Assembly: GCA_963668115.1 (NCBI GenBank)
Contig: OY764147.1
Span: 2,604,001 to 2,668,000, forward strand
Source of the DNA: Plut-88900 sp963668115
GTDB taxonomy: Bacteria > Chloroflexota > Dehalococcoidia > Plut-88900
Reading direction: 5' to 3'
Length of the DNA: 64,000 nt
Each line of letters opens with the position of its first letter. Position 1 is the first letter of the stretch. The notes below the pieces were generated by a model. That model worked only from the letters and a program-made list of their open reading frames with translations. It searched no databases and had not been told where the DNA came from. The position numbers and the translations under genes were made by a program. This document shows, piece after piece, positions 32,814-41,420 of this stretch.

Positions 32814-34067
32814 GTGCCCGACAACACCTTCCCCGTATTCGTCAACGCGCATACCCACAGCCACTCGATGCCTTACAAGGGCATGGTGGGATCAGCGCCG
32901 TTTGACGTCTGGATTGCCTACCGGCTGGCTTCGAACGTGGGCAAGCTCTCGGCTTCCGAGCAGACGGCATGCGCGCTGGCCTGCGGCATGGAGAACCTGA
33001 ATGCGGGCAACGCGGGAATCATCGACCACCTCTACTCGCCGATCACGGCGGAGCACGTATACGGGGTGGCGGAGGCCTACGAGTTGCTGGGGATACGGGC
33101 GTGGGTATTTCCCAACATAGACAACCTTCCCGTCGGGATATACACCCGACGCTACTTCCCCGGCTACCCCAAGGCGATCCCCGACGATTCACTGCCCGAA
33201 GAAATCCAGGCCAAGATAGAGCCCCTGCCTTTCGAGCCGCGCCTGGAGGCGCTGGTGGAACTCATCAAGGGGTGGCGGGGCAAGCGGGTGCAGATCGGCC
33301 TAGCATTGGGCAATGCGGTGTGGTGCACCGACGAACTGATGGTGGCAGCGAGGGACGTGCTCTCGAGCCTGGACGTGCCGTTGGAAATCCACGTCGAGGA
33401 GTCGCCGGTGCAGCGAGAGGCGGCCATGCACCAGTGGGGCATGAGCGGGGTCGAGCGGCTGGACAAGTTCGGGCTGCTCACGGACCGGACCCTGGCGGCG
33501 CACTGCGTACAGGTGTCCCGGGAAGACGTGGATCTGATGGCCGATCGGGGGGTCTCGGTGTCCCACAACCCACTGAGCAACATGAAGCTGCAAAACGGCA
33601 TTACGCCGGTGGGATGGATGCTGATGGACGGAGTGAACGTGACCCTGGGGAGCGACGGTTCGAACTCGGCCGACGAGCAGAGTCTCGGGCCGGTGATGAG
33701 GCTGGCCGCATCGTTGGCGCGGCTCAACGGCATCCAGCAGATCAGCGAAGATATCGAGCCGAAGGTCGTAGAACTGGGCAGCGCCAACGGGCACAGGCTC
33801 TGGTTCCCCGATGAGATGGCCGACGACCGTATCGAGTTCGACGGGCCGATTGACCCGGTGAAGCTGGTGTGGACGGACACGGGAGACAGCATCGAGGAAG
33901 TCCACGTAGGCGGCGAGGCAGTGCTGCAAAAGGCCCGCTCCGTCTATGAGGGGTCGGGCGCCGCCGACACCATCGCAGAGCTAGCGAAGAGCGCCATCAC
34001 CCCCGAGGGCGAAGAGTTGATTCGTCAAATCCAGCCCCTTTTCAAATGGTACGCCCAGTCCAAGTGA
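32814..34067 (+). CDS. ATZ/TRZ-type amidohydrolase (deaminase/chlorohydrolase family)
   Basis: Metal-dependent hydrolase of 417 aa related to cytosine deaminase, guanine deaminase and triazine hydrolases. Metal ligands are visible as NAHTHSH (about residues 9-15), EIHVEES (about 192), AHCVQVS (about 226), SHNPLSNMKL (about 247) and GSDGSNSADE (about 279). The N-terminus starts almost at the H-x-H, so the small beta-sandwich domain usually preceding it is missing or very short. Start is GTG with GGGAGAAA upstream. Deamination of a cyclic or amino compound is likely; the substrate is unknown. Confidence 0.85.
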   Translation: MPDNTFPVFVNAHTHSHSMPYKGMVGSAPFDVWIAYRLASNVGKLSASEQTACALACGMENLNAGNAGIIDHLYSPITAEHVYGVAEAYELLGIRAWVFPNIDNLPVGIYTRRYFPGYPKAIPDDSLPEEIQAKIEPLPFEPRLEALVELIKGWRGKRVQIGLALGNAVWCTDELMVAARDVLSSLDVPLEIHVEESPVQREAAMHQWGMSGVERLDKFGLLTDRTLAAHCVQVSREDVDLMADRGVSVSHNPLSNMKLQNGITPVGWMLMDGVNVTLGSDGSNSADEQSLGPVMRLAASLARLNGIQQISEDIEPKVVELGSANGHRLWFPDEMADDRIEFDGPIDPVKLVWTDTGDSIEEVHVGGEAVLQKARSVYEGSGAADTIAELAKSAITPEGEELIRQIQPLFKWYAQSK

Positions 34068-34082
34068 GAAAGTATATTTTCA

Positions 34083-35381
34083 ATGGCCACTAAGACCGAT
34101 GTCATAGTTATCGGCGGGGGAATCTCCGGCTGCGCCACCGCCTACAACCTGGCCAAGCGGGGCGCCCACGTGATCCTGCTGGAAAAGGGCCAGATAGCCG
34201 ACGAGGCATCGGGAAGGACATGGGGCGCCGTCCGGCGACAGGGGCGACAGGCCCCCGAGGTGCCCCTGGCCATAGAGAGCCTGAAGCTGTGGGACGACCT
34301 CCGCGAAGAGTTGGGGACTGATACCCACTTCATTCGGGGCGGCAACCTCCTGCTTGCGGGGAACGCGAGGGAGTTGGCTGAATTCGAAAACACGGTCAGG
34401 ACTACCAGGGAGTACGGCCTGGAATCAGATGTCGTAACAAGGGAACGAGCTCAGGAAATACTACCCGGGCTTTCAGGCAAGTTCGTAGGCGGCATGTATT
34501 CGCCGAGCGACGGCTACGCCCACCCGGTCAAGACCACCACCGCATTTGCGAGGGCGGCCCAGGAGAACGGGGCTACGGTGCGGACGGGATGCTCGGTCGA
34601 ACAGATCGAGGTGTCGGGCGGGGGGGTGAAGGGCGTAGTCACAGAGCGCGGTGAAAAGATAGAGGCCGACGTAGTCGTAAATGCAGCAGGCGTCTGGGCG
34701 CCGCGGCTGGCAAGGACGTGCAACGTCAAGGTGCCCGTGCGAATCGTGCGGACGCACGTGACCATCACCGAGCCGGTGCCGGACTACAAGGCGCCGCTGG
34801 TGTGGTCTCCCAGCGTCTCCTTCCGGCCCACGGCCGACGGCAATATCCTTCTGGGGGCGGGGTCCGCCCTTAAGGCCGACCATGACATCGACCTAACGTC
34901 GCTCACCGACCTCAGGTACTTCCTGCCGGGGCTGAGCCAGTTCAGGAAACAGATAGCCTTTCACGTGGGAAGCCAGCTGCTGAACGACGTACTGAGCCAC
35001 GTACCCGGCACGGTGCAGAACCGCAAATTTTTCTCGACGACCGTGGGCGTGGAGCCGGAGGTGAACTGGGCAACCATCCGGCGGATGCGCAGGGGTTTCT
35101 TCGCCCACATGCCTCACCTGAGCGGGCTGCGGTTCGTGAAGACGTGGGCGGGCCTGATAGACATCACCCCCGACATCCTCCCCGTCCTCGGGGAAGCGCC
35201 GACGGTCAAGGGGCTGATGCTGGCCACGGGGTTCAGTGGGCACGGGTTCGCGTTGGGCCCGATTACGGGCAAGCTCATCTCCGAACTGATACTGGACGGA
35301 ACGCCGTCGCTGTCTCTATACGACTTCCGTCTGTCCCGCTTCGCAGAGCAGGGCGTGGGCACGATTCGAAGGTTGCAGTAG
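34083..35381 (+). CDS. FAD-dependent amine oxidoreductase (DAO/sarcosine oxidase family)
   Basis: Flavoprotein of 432 aa with the N-terminal dinucleotide motif DVIVIGGGISGCATAYNLAK and the E-x-x-x-x-A-S-x-x cofactor loop (LLEKGQIADEASGRTWG), as in glycine/sarcosine oxidases and SoxB. The second conserved element ADVVVNAAGVWAPRLA (about residue 198) and the C-terminal GFSGHGFALGPITGKLISEL are typical. It would oxidise an N-methylated or primary amino acid to an imine. It starts 15 bases after the hydrolase gene, so deamination and amine oxidation probably act on the same compound. Confidence 0.88.
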   Translation: MATKTDVIVIGGGISGCATAYNLAKRGAHVILLEKGQIADEASGRTWGAVRRQGRQAPEVPLAIESLKLWDDLREELGTDTHFIRGGNLLLAGNARELAEFENTVRTTREYGLESDVVTRERAQEILPGLSGKFVGGMYSPSDGYAHPVKTTTAFARAAQENGATVRTGCSVEQIEVSGGGVKGVVTERGEKIEADVVVNAAGVWAPRLARTCNVKVPVRIVRTHVTITEPVPDYKAPLVWSPSVSFRPTADGNILLGAGSALKADHDIDLTSLTDLRYFLPGLSQFRKQIAFHVGSQLLNDVLSHVPGTVQNRKFFSTTVGVEPEVNWATIRRMRRGFFAHMPHLSGLRFVKTWAGLIDITPDILPVLGEAPTVKGLMLATGFSGHGFALGPITGKLISELILDGTPSLSLYDFRLSRFAEQGVGTIRRLQ

Positions 35382-35465
35382 CCTGCGCCCCGGCTAGCCG
35401 TCACTTATACGGCAAGGCTTCCGAGATTGTTGCGTGGTGAGGCCTATGCACTCTCCCCATAAGGG

Positions 35466-35618
35466 GACCTTTGCATAACCTGTTGACTACTGGAAACCCC
35501 TCCAGAATCCCCTCGGCCCTTCGACCATGCTCAGGATGAGCGGATTCTGCCCCACCCCTGGATTCCCGACTTCTCGGGAATGACGGGTTAAAGGGAGTAT
35601 AACAGCTATGCAAAGGTC
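35466..35618. repeat. Possible MITE: ~150 bp bounded by inverted repeats
   Basis: Left end GACCTTTGCATAACCTGTT (35466-35484) and right end AACAGCTATGCAAAGGTC (35601-35618) are inverted copies differing by one gap and one change. Between them is a partial copy of the dispersed repeat (GGATTCCCGACTTCTCGGGA and ATGACGGGTTAAAG, 35569-35594). The spot is intergenic, between convergent genes. Confidence 0.45.
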
Positions 35619-35666
35619 TCTATAAGGAGGATGGAGAGGGGCCGCTTCTCCATCGGGGGGAAGGGT

Positions 35667-37327
35667 TTAAGTTTTCACGAGGATGCGGGTGGCGAGGTCG
35701 CCGGCTTCGTCGAGGTTGCTGACGATGCGGTCGCGGGGGACCTTGTCGAGGGCGCCCAGGGCCTGCAAGGTGTCGGCGATGCGGTCCTGGAGGCCCATGA
35801 CGACCACGTGGATGCCTTTATCAAGGGCGGCTTCTATCATGCGCTCCACCGTAAGGACGGCACTGTCGTCCATGTAAACCGTGTCGGAGAAGTCCATCAC
35901 CACCAGCTTGTGTTCCGAGATGTCGACGTTCAGGGCGTCTATAATCTTGTTGGAGGAGGCAACGGTGAAGCTGCCGCGGAAGGAGACCAGCCCACATCGG
36001 GCGGATAGTTCCTCGTCCAGGGAGTCGGGCGCCGGGTCTTCTCCCTCAGACGGCGGGGCGTCGGGGCCTTCAGGAAGCCGGCGTCCAGGAGGGGTACGGA
36101 GACCACGTTGTCCATCTCCATGAACTCGAACTTGCGGGCGCTGGCCATGCCGGCGGCGATGAGGCCTATGGCCACGGCGGTTATCAGGTCAAGGAACACC
36201 GTCAGGGCGAGGGTGACGCCCATAACCACCAGATGCTCTTTTTTCGCCTTGTGAATGCGGGTCATGAATCGGCGGTCGATGATGTCCCATCCCACCTTCA
36301 TGAGGATGCCGGCCAGCACGGCGTGGGGGATCTGCTCCACGTAGGGGCCCAGACCGAGCACTATGGCCAGCAGTATTCCGGCCCGGGCAATGCCGGCAAG
36401 CAGGGTCCTCCCGCCGGCCCGGACGTTCACCACGGTGTCCAGGGTGGAGCCGGAGCCCGGCAGCCCCCCGATAAGCCCCGCCGCCATGTTGCCCAATCCC
36501 TGGCCCACCAGCTCCCGGTTGGCGTTGTGTCGGGTGCGGGTCATGGAGTCGGCGACCAGGGAGGTGATCAGGCTGTCGATGGACCCCAGAAGGGCAATGG
36601 TGACGGCGGGCACAACGGCATCGAGCAGGACGCTTCCGGAGAGGTCGGGCATCATGAAGTCGGGCAGCCCGGTGGGCACGTCGCCGATGGTGGGTGCGGC
36701 GGTAAGCCAGAACATCCCCATAAGGGTGCCGACGACCAGGGCCATCAGGGTGGGAGGGATGACTTTCTGGAACCGGGAGGGCCAGAGCACGCCGATGGCG
36801 AGGGTGACGGAGGCGATGAGGAGGGCGCTGAAATTCACGTCGGCGAGGGCCTCGGGGATTTCGCCCAGGGCGGCCAAAGGCCCGCCGGTGACCACCTCAT
36901 GGCCCAGGAAGGGCAGCACGTGCACCAGCATGACGATTACGCCGATGCCGGACATGAACCCGGAGATGACGGAGTAGGGAGTGTAGGAGATAAAGCGGCC
37001 TATGCGCAGGGCGCCGAGGAGGATCTGGATGAGGCCGGCCATGACCACGATGGTGAAGGCCTTGGGCAGGTCGTCGGCGTACAGGGTGACAACCACGGCC
37101 ATGGCGACGGACATGGGCCCCGTGGGCCCGGAGATCTGGCCTCGGGTGCCGCCGAAGATTGCGGCAAAGAGACCGACGGCGATGGAGCCGTACAGCCCCG
37201 GCAAGGGGCCCAGGCCGCTGGCCACACCGAAGGCCAACGCCACCGGCAGCCCGACCACCGCGGCGGTGACCCCGCCGAACAGGTCGCCTCGCAGGGCTTC
37301 CGGGCTGTAGAGCTTCAGGAAGTTCAT
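35667..37327 (-). pseudogene. SulP-family anion transporter with STAS domain, frameshifted
   Basis: SulP/SLC26-type permease. The membrane part (from 37327, MNFLKLYSPEALRGDLFGG) contains the family signature PTGPMSVAMAVVVTLY and about 10-12 helices. The frame continues to EMDNVVSVPLLDAGFLKAP and then turns into an unrelated Pro/Arg-rich tail stopping at 35939. In the neighbouring frame the expected continuation is intact: DAPPSEGEDPAPDSLDEELS, GSFTVASSNKIIDALN, VVMDFSDTVYMDDSAVLT and the rest of a STAS domain, ending at 35667. One missing C in the CCCC run at 36063-36066 explains it. Transport substrate would be sulfate, bicarbonate or another anion. Confidence 0.85.
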
Positions 37328-37446
37328 GCTATGAGAATATACTCAATTCTGGCTGCCAACTTCCACAAACACGGCGGCGTGTTTTTCTTCAACGCTGATG
37401 CTCTTCGCCGAGCGGGGCGGGGGCGCGTGCAGCAGCAGGCGCAGGT

Positions 37447-38793
37447 TCAACCGGACCGGGTCAGGTAGTCGTCACCGATCTGGCCTAGCTCTTCCAGTTC
37501 TCGGTATCGCTGAGGGCTGAGGCCCATCAGTTCCCTGTAGACGTACTGGTTATGCTCACCGAGGCACGGAGCGGGGCGCCGGATACGGTTGGGGTGGGTC
37601 GAGATACGGCCCATGATGCCTGCATACCGGTGCGTTCCGGCCTCCGGGTGGGTGACATCCTGGAAGAAGTCCAGGGCTTCGAGCTGGGGGTCGGCGTGGG
37701 CCTGGGCCGTGTCGTGCACCATTCCGGCGGGCACACCAGCGGCCTGGAGCGTTTCCATAACCTCCCTTGAAGTGAGGCCCTTGGTCCAGTCGGATATGTG
37801 AGCGTCAATCTCCTCCTGGCACCGCCAGCGGCCCAGAACGTGGGAGTACTTGCGGTCCAGGGCCCACGGGGGTCGGCCCAGGGCCTGCACCAGGGCTTCC
37901 CACTCCTCATCCGTGCCCACGGTGATCGACACCCACTGGTCGTCACCCGCGCAGGGGTAAACGCTGTGAGGAGCCATGGATGGGTCTGCGTTCCCCAATG
38001 CCGACTGTACACGCCCGTTCATGGTGTAGTCCACAAAGGCCTCGGCGAGGAAGGGTATGAGGCCCTCGGAGAGGGAGGCGTCGATCATCTGGCCTTCACC
38101 GGTGGCCTGAAGGTGTCGGAGGGCAATGAGGATGGAGAAGGCCGCGGTGATGCCCGCCACGGCGTCGGAGGGGTATACGTCGTCCTTCAGGGACGGGTCG
38201 ATGTCGGAGTAGCTGCGGACCCAGGTATGGCCGATGAAACCCTCTATGTGGGAACCCCAGGCCTTGATGTCCCTGTATGGGCCCGTCTGCCCGTAACCGG
38301 GCATCCGGGCCATTATCAGGTCGGGTTTGACCTTGCGGAGGTGGGAGTAGTCGAGGTCGAAGTCGTCGAGGAGGGCGGGGGGATGGTTTTCGAGGACGAC
38401 GTCCGATATGGATACCAGGTCCAGCAGCAAGTCCCGACCACCGTCAATGTCATGGTCCACCGTAGTGCCCAGCTTGTTCCTGTTCAGGGCGTTGAAGCTC
38501 ACGTAGCGGTTCCAGGGCCTTTCGCCGCCATCCCAGTCGGGGTAGGCTCTGGACCACATGCGCTCTTCCTCGGCCACTACCCCCCTGTGTTCAACGGACA
38601 GGCCTCGGGTGCCGACGGGAAAGCGGACACGGCTCTCGACCTGAATCACCTCGGCGCCCCAGTCGGCGAGAAGGGTGCCGGCGTAGGGCCCGGCCCAAGC
38701 CTGGGTGATGGAGACTACGCGGATGCCCCGGAGGGGGAGGGAGAAACGCTCTCCTTCATCCGAGACTATTGGAGGAATCGCACTCGGGTTCAC
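37447..38793 (-). CDS. CaiB/BaiF family (type III) CoA-transferase
   Basis: Type III CoA-transferase of 448 aa, moving CoA between carboxylic acids. Family landmarks: LPLRGIRVVSITQAWAGPYA, DWGAEVIQVES, LENHPPALLDDFDLDY, MPGYGQTGPYRD, GEGQMIDASLSEGL and CLGEHNQYVYRELMG. GTG at 38793 is taken as start because a TTGACA/AAAAAT promoter (17-base spacer) places transcription at about that base. The longer frame from 38844 would begin upstream of the promoter. It resembles the protein at 46753 most closely (GERPWNRY, YTMNGRVQ blocks). Substrate unknown. Confidence 0.88.
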   Translation of the reverse strand: MNPSAIPPIVSDEGERFSLPLRGIRVVSITQAWAGPYAGTLLADWGAEVIQVESRVRFPVGTRGLSVEHRGVVAEEERMWSRAYPDWDGGERPWNRYVSFNALNRNKLGTTVDHDIDGGRDLLLDLVSISDVVLENHPPALLDDFDLDYSHLRKVKPDLIMARMPGYGQTGPYRDIKAWGSHIEGFIGHTWVRSYSDIDPSLKDDVYPSDAVAGITAAFSILIALRHLQATGEGQMIDASLSEGLIPFLAEAFVDYTMNGRVQSALGNADPSMAPHSVYPCAGDDQWVSITVGTDEEWEALVQALGRPPWALDRKYSHVLGRWRCQEEIDAHISDWTKGLTSREVMETLQAAGVPAGMVHDTAQAHADPQLEALDFFQDVTHPEAGTHRYAGIMGRISTHPNRIRRPAPCLGEHNQYVYRELMGLSPQRYRELEELGQIGDDYLTRSG

Positions 38794-38800
38794 GGGGAGG

Positions 38801-38829
38801 ATTTTTAGTGGACGCCCAAAGAATGTCAA
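38801..38829 (-). promoter_or_regulatory. Promoter of 38793 CoA-transferase, leaderless
   Basis: Minus strand: TTGACA (38829-38824), 17-base spacer, AAAAAT (38806-38801), then the GTG at 38793. The expected transcription start coincides with the start codon. Confidence 0.6.
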
Positions 38830-38848
38830 GACCAAAATCCCCACTAAG

Positions 38849-40060
38849 ATGGACCCGTCTGTATTGACTCAGGACGTCCAGACGTCTATCATGGGCATTG
38901 CTATGGTAGAGAGTCGAGAAAGGTACGCTCCGGGAAAAGTCAGGGACGGGATAATACAGGTGATGTCCCTAACTTCCAAACAGCTAACGGTCAAGGAAAT
39001 AGAGGAGCGGGTGTCGCAGGTAGTGGGGCCGATACGGGGCTCGTCCGTACGCTCCTATCTTAGGTTGAATACGCCGGAAACCTTCGTACGTGAAGAGAGG
39101 GGTGTGTACACGCTTCGGTCGGCAGCCGGGCTGGGCGTGCAAGGCGAGCTTCGTCCGAGCGGGGAATGGAAAGCGCCGTTCTCATTCGGTCGGGCCAAGA
39201 TTTACCACTCAGATTGTTTCGATTGGCTGAGCCAACAGGAAGACAACAGCTTTCACGGGGTGGTTACGGACCCTCCCTACGGGCTTCACGAATACACCAG
39301 GGAGCAACAGGCCAAATTAAGAAAGGGAAAGGGCGGGGTTTGGCGCATTCCCCCGTCCTTCGATGGGCACCTGCGGTCTCCGCTTCCACGCTTTACAACC
39401 CTCACCCCCGATCAACTGGACGGCATCAAGGCATTTTTCTTCGTCTGGGGCCGGCTGCTCATGCCTAAAGTGGTCCCGGGGGCCAATGTAGTCATAGCAT
39501 CCAACCCACTGGTCTCGTATATAGTGTCCGGGGCACTGGCGGATGCGGGTTTCGAACGACGGGGGGAGATAGCGAGACTGACGATGACACTAAGGGGAGG
39601 AGACCGGCCCAAGGCGGCCCAGGATGAATTCCCGGATGTCAGCGTGATGCCGCGTTCAATGTGGGAGCCGTGGATTGTGTTTCGCAAGCCCATAGAAGGA
39701 AGGGTGCAGGACAACTTGCGGAAGTGGAAGACGGGGGGGTTCCGTCGTCCATGCAGCGAACGTCCGTTTGGGGATGTTATCCGCTCTTCGCCAACAAGGA
39801 AGGCAGAGCGAGATTTAGCCCCCCACCCGAGTCTCAAGCCACAGGCATTTTTAAGGCAACTGGTGCGTGCGGTGTTGCCAATGGGGGAGGGTGTCGTCCT
39901 GGACCCGTTTGCGGGCGCAGGGTCGACGCTGGCGGCTGCCGAATCCCTGGGCTATGCCGGCATCGGCGTTGAAAAGGACGCTGCGTATTTCGAAATAGCC
40001 CGCGACGCCATTCCTAAACTCGCCCGCATCTCGATAGATCAAACCGCCTCTACCTTGTAA
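38849..40060 (+). CDS. DNA methyltransferase (N4-cytosine/N6-adenine) with N-terminal winged-helix domain
   Basis: SAM-dependent DNA base methyltransferase of 403 aa. The catalytic motif VVTDPPYGLHEY (about residue 140) comes before the SAM-binding motif VLDPFAGAGSTLAAAES (about 350), which is the beta-group order. Residues 30-85 (LTSKQLTVKEIEERVSQVVG, then YLRLNTPETFVREERGVYTL) look like a winged-helix/HARE-type domain. No restriction nuclease gene is next to it, so it may be a solitary regulatory or self-protective enzyme. ATG at 38849 is chosen since earlier residues lie inside the divergent CoA-transferase. Base specificity is unknown. Confidence 0.86.
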   Translation: MDPSVLTQDVQTSIMGIAMVESRERYAPGKVRDGIIQVMSLTSKQLTVKEIEERVSQVVGPIRGSSVRSYLRLNTPETFVREERGVYTLRSAAGLGVQGELRPSGEWKAPFSFGRAKIYHSDCFDWLSQQEDNSFHGVVTDPPYGLHEYTREQQAKLRKGKGGVWRIPPSFDGHLRSPLPRFTTLTPDQLDGIKAFFFVWGRLLMPKVVPGANVVIASNPLVSYIVSGALADAGFERRGEIARLTMTLRGGDRPKAAQDEFPDVSVMPRSMWEPWIVFRKPIEGRVQDNLRKWKTGGFRRPCSERPFGDVIRSSPTRKAERDLAPHPSLKPQAFLRQLVRAVLPMGEGVVLDPFAGAGSTLAAAESLGYAGIGVEKDAAYFEIARDAIPKLARISIDQTASTL

Positions 40061-40183
40061 ACCCAGCTACACGAAGACGCATAGCCATTTCGCGCAAGCG
40101 GCGAATTCCATCCTTGTGAAGAGTTGCGGTGCGCGTCCCAAGCTCGCCTCTAGGGTTCTTTCGAAAGTCATCTACGGGGTGGC

Positions 40184-41392
40184 CTAGACCTCCCCCATCC
40201 GCCCTAGGCGGGCAAGGTCGGCCCGGGAATAGCCCAGCTCTCCACAGTAGACGTGCCGGTTGTGCTCTCCGAGCCGGGGCGCGGGCCTCGACACCTGCAT
40301 CGGGGTGCCGGATAGCTGCGCGGGTCTAACGGGAAAAGCCTGTTCACCCATCTCCGGGTGTTCGACCTGGACCCAGGGGCGGCGGACCAGCATATGGGCA
40401 TCGTGGTGAAGGGTCTCGTGGGTATGGACCGGCGCGATCATCACCCCGTGCCGCAATCCGGCGTCAACGGCCTCGGCGGTGGAATGCTGGAGCGACCACA
40501 GCAGGAACTCTTCATTCACCATGGCGAGGCGTTCGAGGGGGTCGGCGAACTTCGGGTCGTCCATGAGTTCGGGCTTGCCTACCATGTTCAGGATTTTTCT
40601 AAACCGGCTGGGATTGGTGGGGTTGAGGGTGTTTATGTAGCCGTCCTCGGTCGGGACTACGCCAGCGCCTGCGAGTACTACTCCCCTCGTCCTCTCGGCT
40701 ATGGCGCCGGTGTAGGAGTAGAAGGCCAGGACGGGAACCCAGCGGTCGGCGGTGCAGGCCTGGGTTTCCATGGTAGAAAGGTCGACGTGGCTGCCTATGC
40801 CGGAGCGGTCTCGGGACCGGACCGCCATCATGGTGAGCATTGCTGCGACCATCCCCGCCTGGAACTGGACTACTCTCCCACCGGCTTTCACGGGCTCCCT
40901 GTCCAGGGCTCCGTTGATATACAAGGGCCCCGACAGCCCGGAAAGTATCAGCTCGGAAGCCTTGTAGTCCCTGTAGGGACCCTTGCGCCCGAAGCTGCTG
41001 AGTGAAGTCACGACGATGTCCGGGTTGATTCGCGACAGGGTCTTGTAACCCAGGCCCTTCGTTTCCAAGGTCCCAACAGGATGATCCTCCACGAGAATGT
41101 CGTAGTTCCTGGCCAATTCCCTCAGCACTCGCCTCCCCACCCCCGACTCCACATCCAGGGTTATGCCACACTTTCCAAGGTTCACGTGATTGTGCAAGGC
41201 GCCTCGGTTGTGATGAGGAAGGTCTTTGTAGAAAGGCGCCACCCGACGGAGCAAGTTGCCGGTACGGGGAGCCTCCACGTAGACCACTTCCGCTCCGTAC
41301 GCAGCAAGGGCGCGGGCACAGTATGAGCCCGGCAATCCTCGTGAGAGGTCGAGGACACGGAGGTCGGAGAGGGGACCGCGGGCGTCAGACAC
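40184..41392 (-). CDS. CaiB/BaiF family CoA-transferase, last gene of GrdE-like operon
   Basis: Type III CoA-transferase of 402 aa: LSDLRVLDLSRGLPGSYCAR, YGAEVVYVEAPRTGN, LGKCGITLDVESGVGRRVLR, LSSFGRKGPYRDYKASELIL, GSHVDLSTMETQ and APRLGEHNRHVYCGELGYSR. Its start lies 28 bases after the last of three GrdE-like genes on the same strand, so it belongs to their operon. It ends tail to tail with the DNA methyltransferase. Sequence is nearer to the protein at 45536 (shared GPYRDYKASEL) than to that at 46753. It probably activates the acid produced or used by the GrdE-like proteins. Confidence 0.88.
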   Translation of the reverse strand: MSDARGPLSDLRVLDLSRGLPGSYCARALAAYGAEVVYVEAPRTGNLLRRVAPFYKDLPHHNRGALHNHVNLGKCGITLDVESGVGRRVLRELARNYDILVEDHPVGTLETKGLGYKTLSRINPDIVVTSLSSFGRKGPYRDYKASELILSGLSGPLYINGALDREPVKAGGRVVQFQAGMVAAMLTMMAVRSRDRSGIGSHVDLSTMETQACTADRWVPVLAFYSYTGAIAERTRGVVLAGAGVVPTEDGYINTLNPTNPSRFRKILNMVGKPELMDDPKFADPLERLAMVNEEFLLWSLQHSTAEAVDAGLRHGVMIAPVHTHETLHHDAHMLVRRPWVQVEHPEMGEQAFPVRPAQLSGTPMQVSRPAPRLGEHNRHVYCGELGYSRADLARLGRMGEV

Positions 41393-41420
41393 GTTCGCTT
41401 CCCTTGATCAAGGCTGCCAT

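Noticed and set aside
35401..35640. Insertion sequence remnant with transposase
   Set aside because: No transposase-like peptide in any frame; only inverted ends are seen, so it is kept as a possible MITE.
36233..37468. 411-codon plus-strand frame
   Set aside because: Antisense shadow of the SulP transporter; composition dominated by Gly, Asp and His as expected from a mirrored membrane gene.
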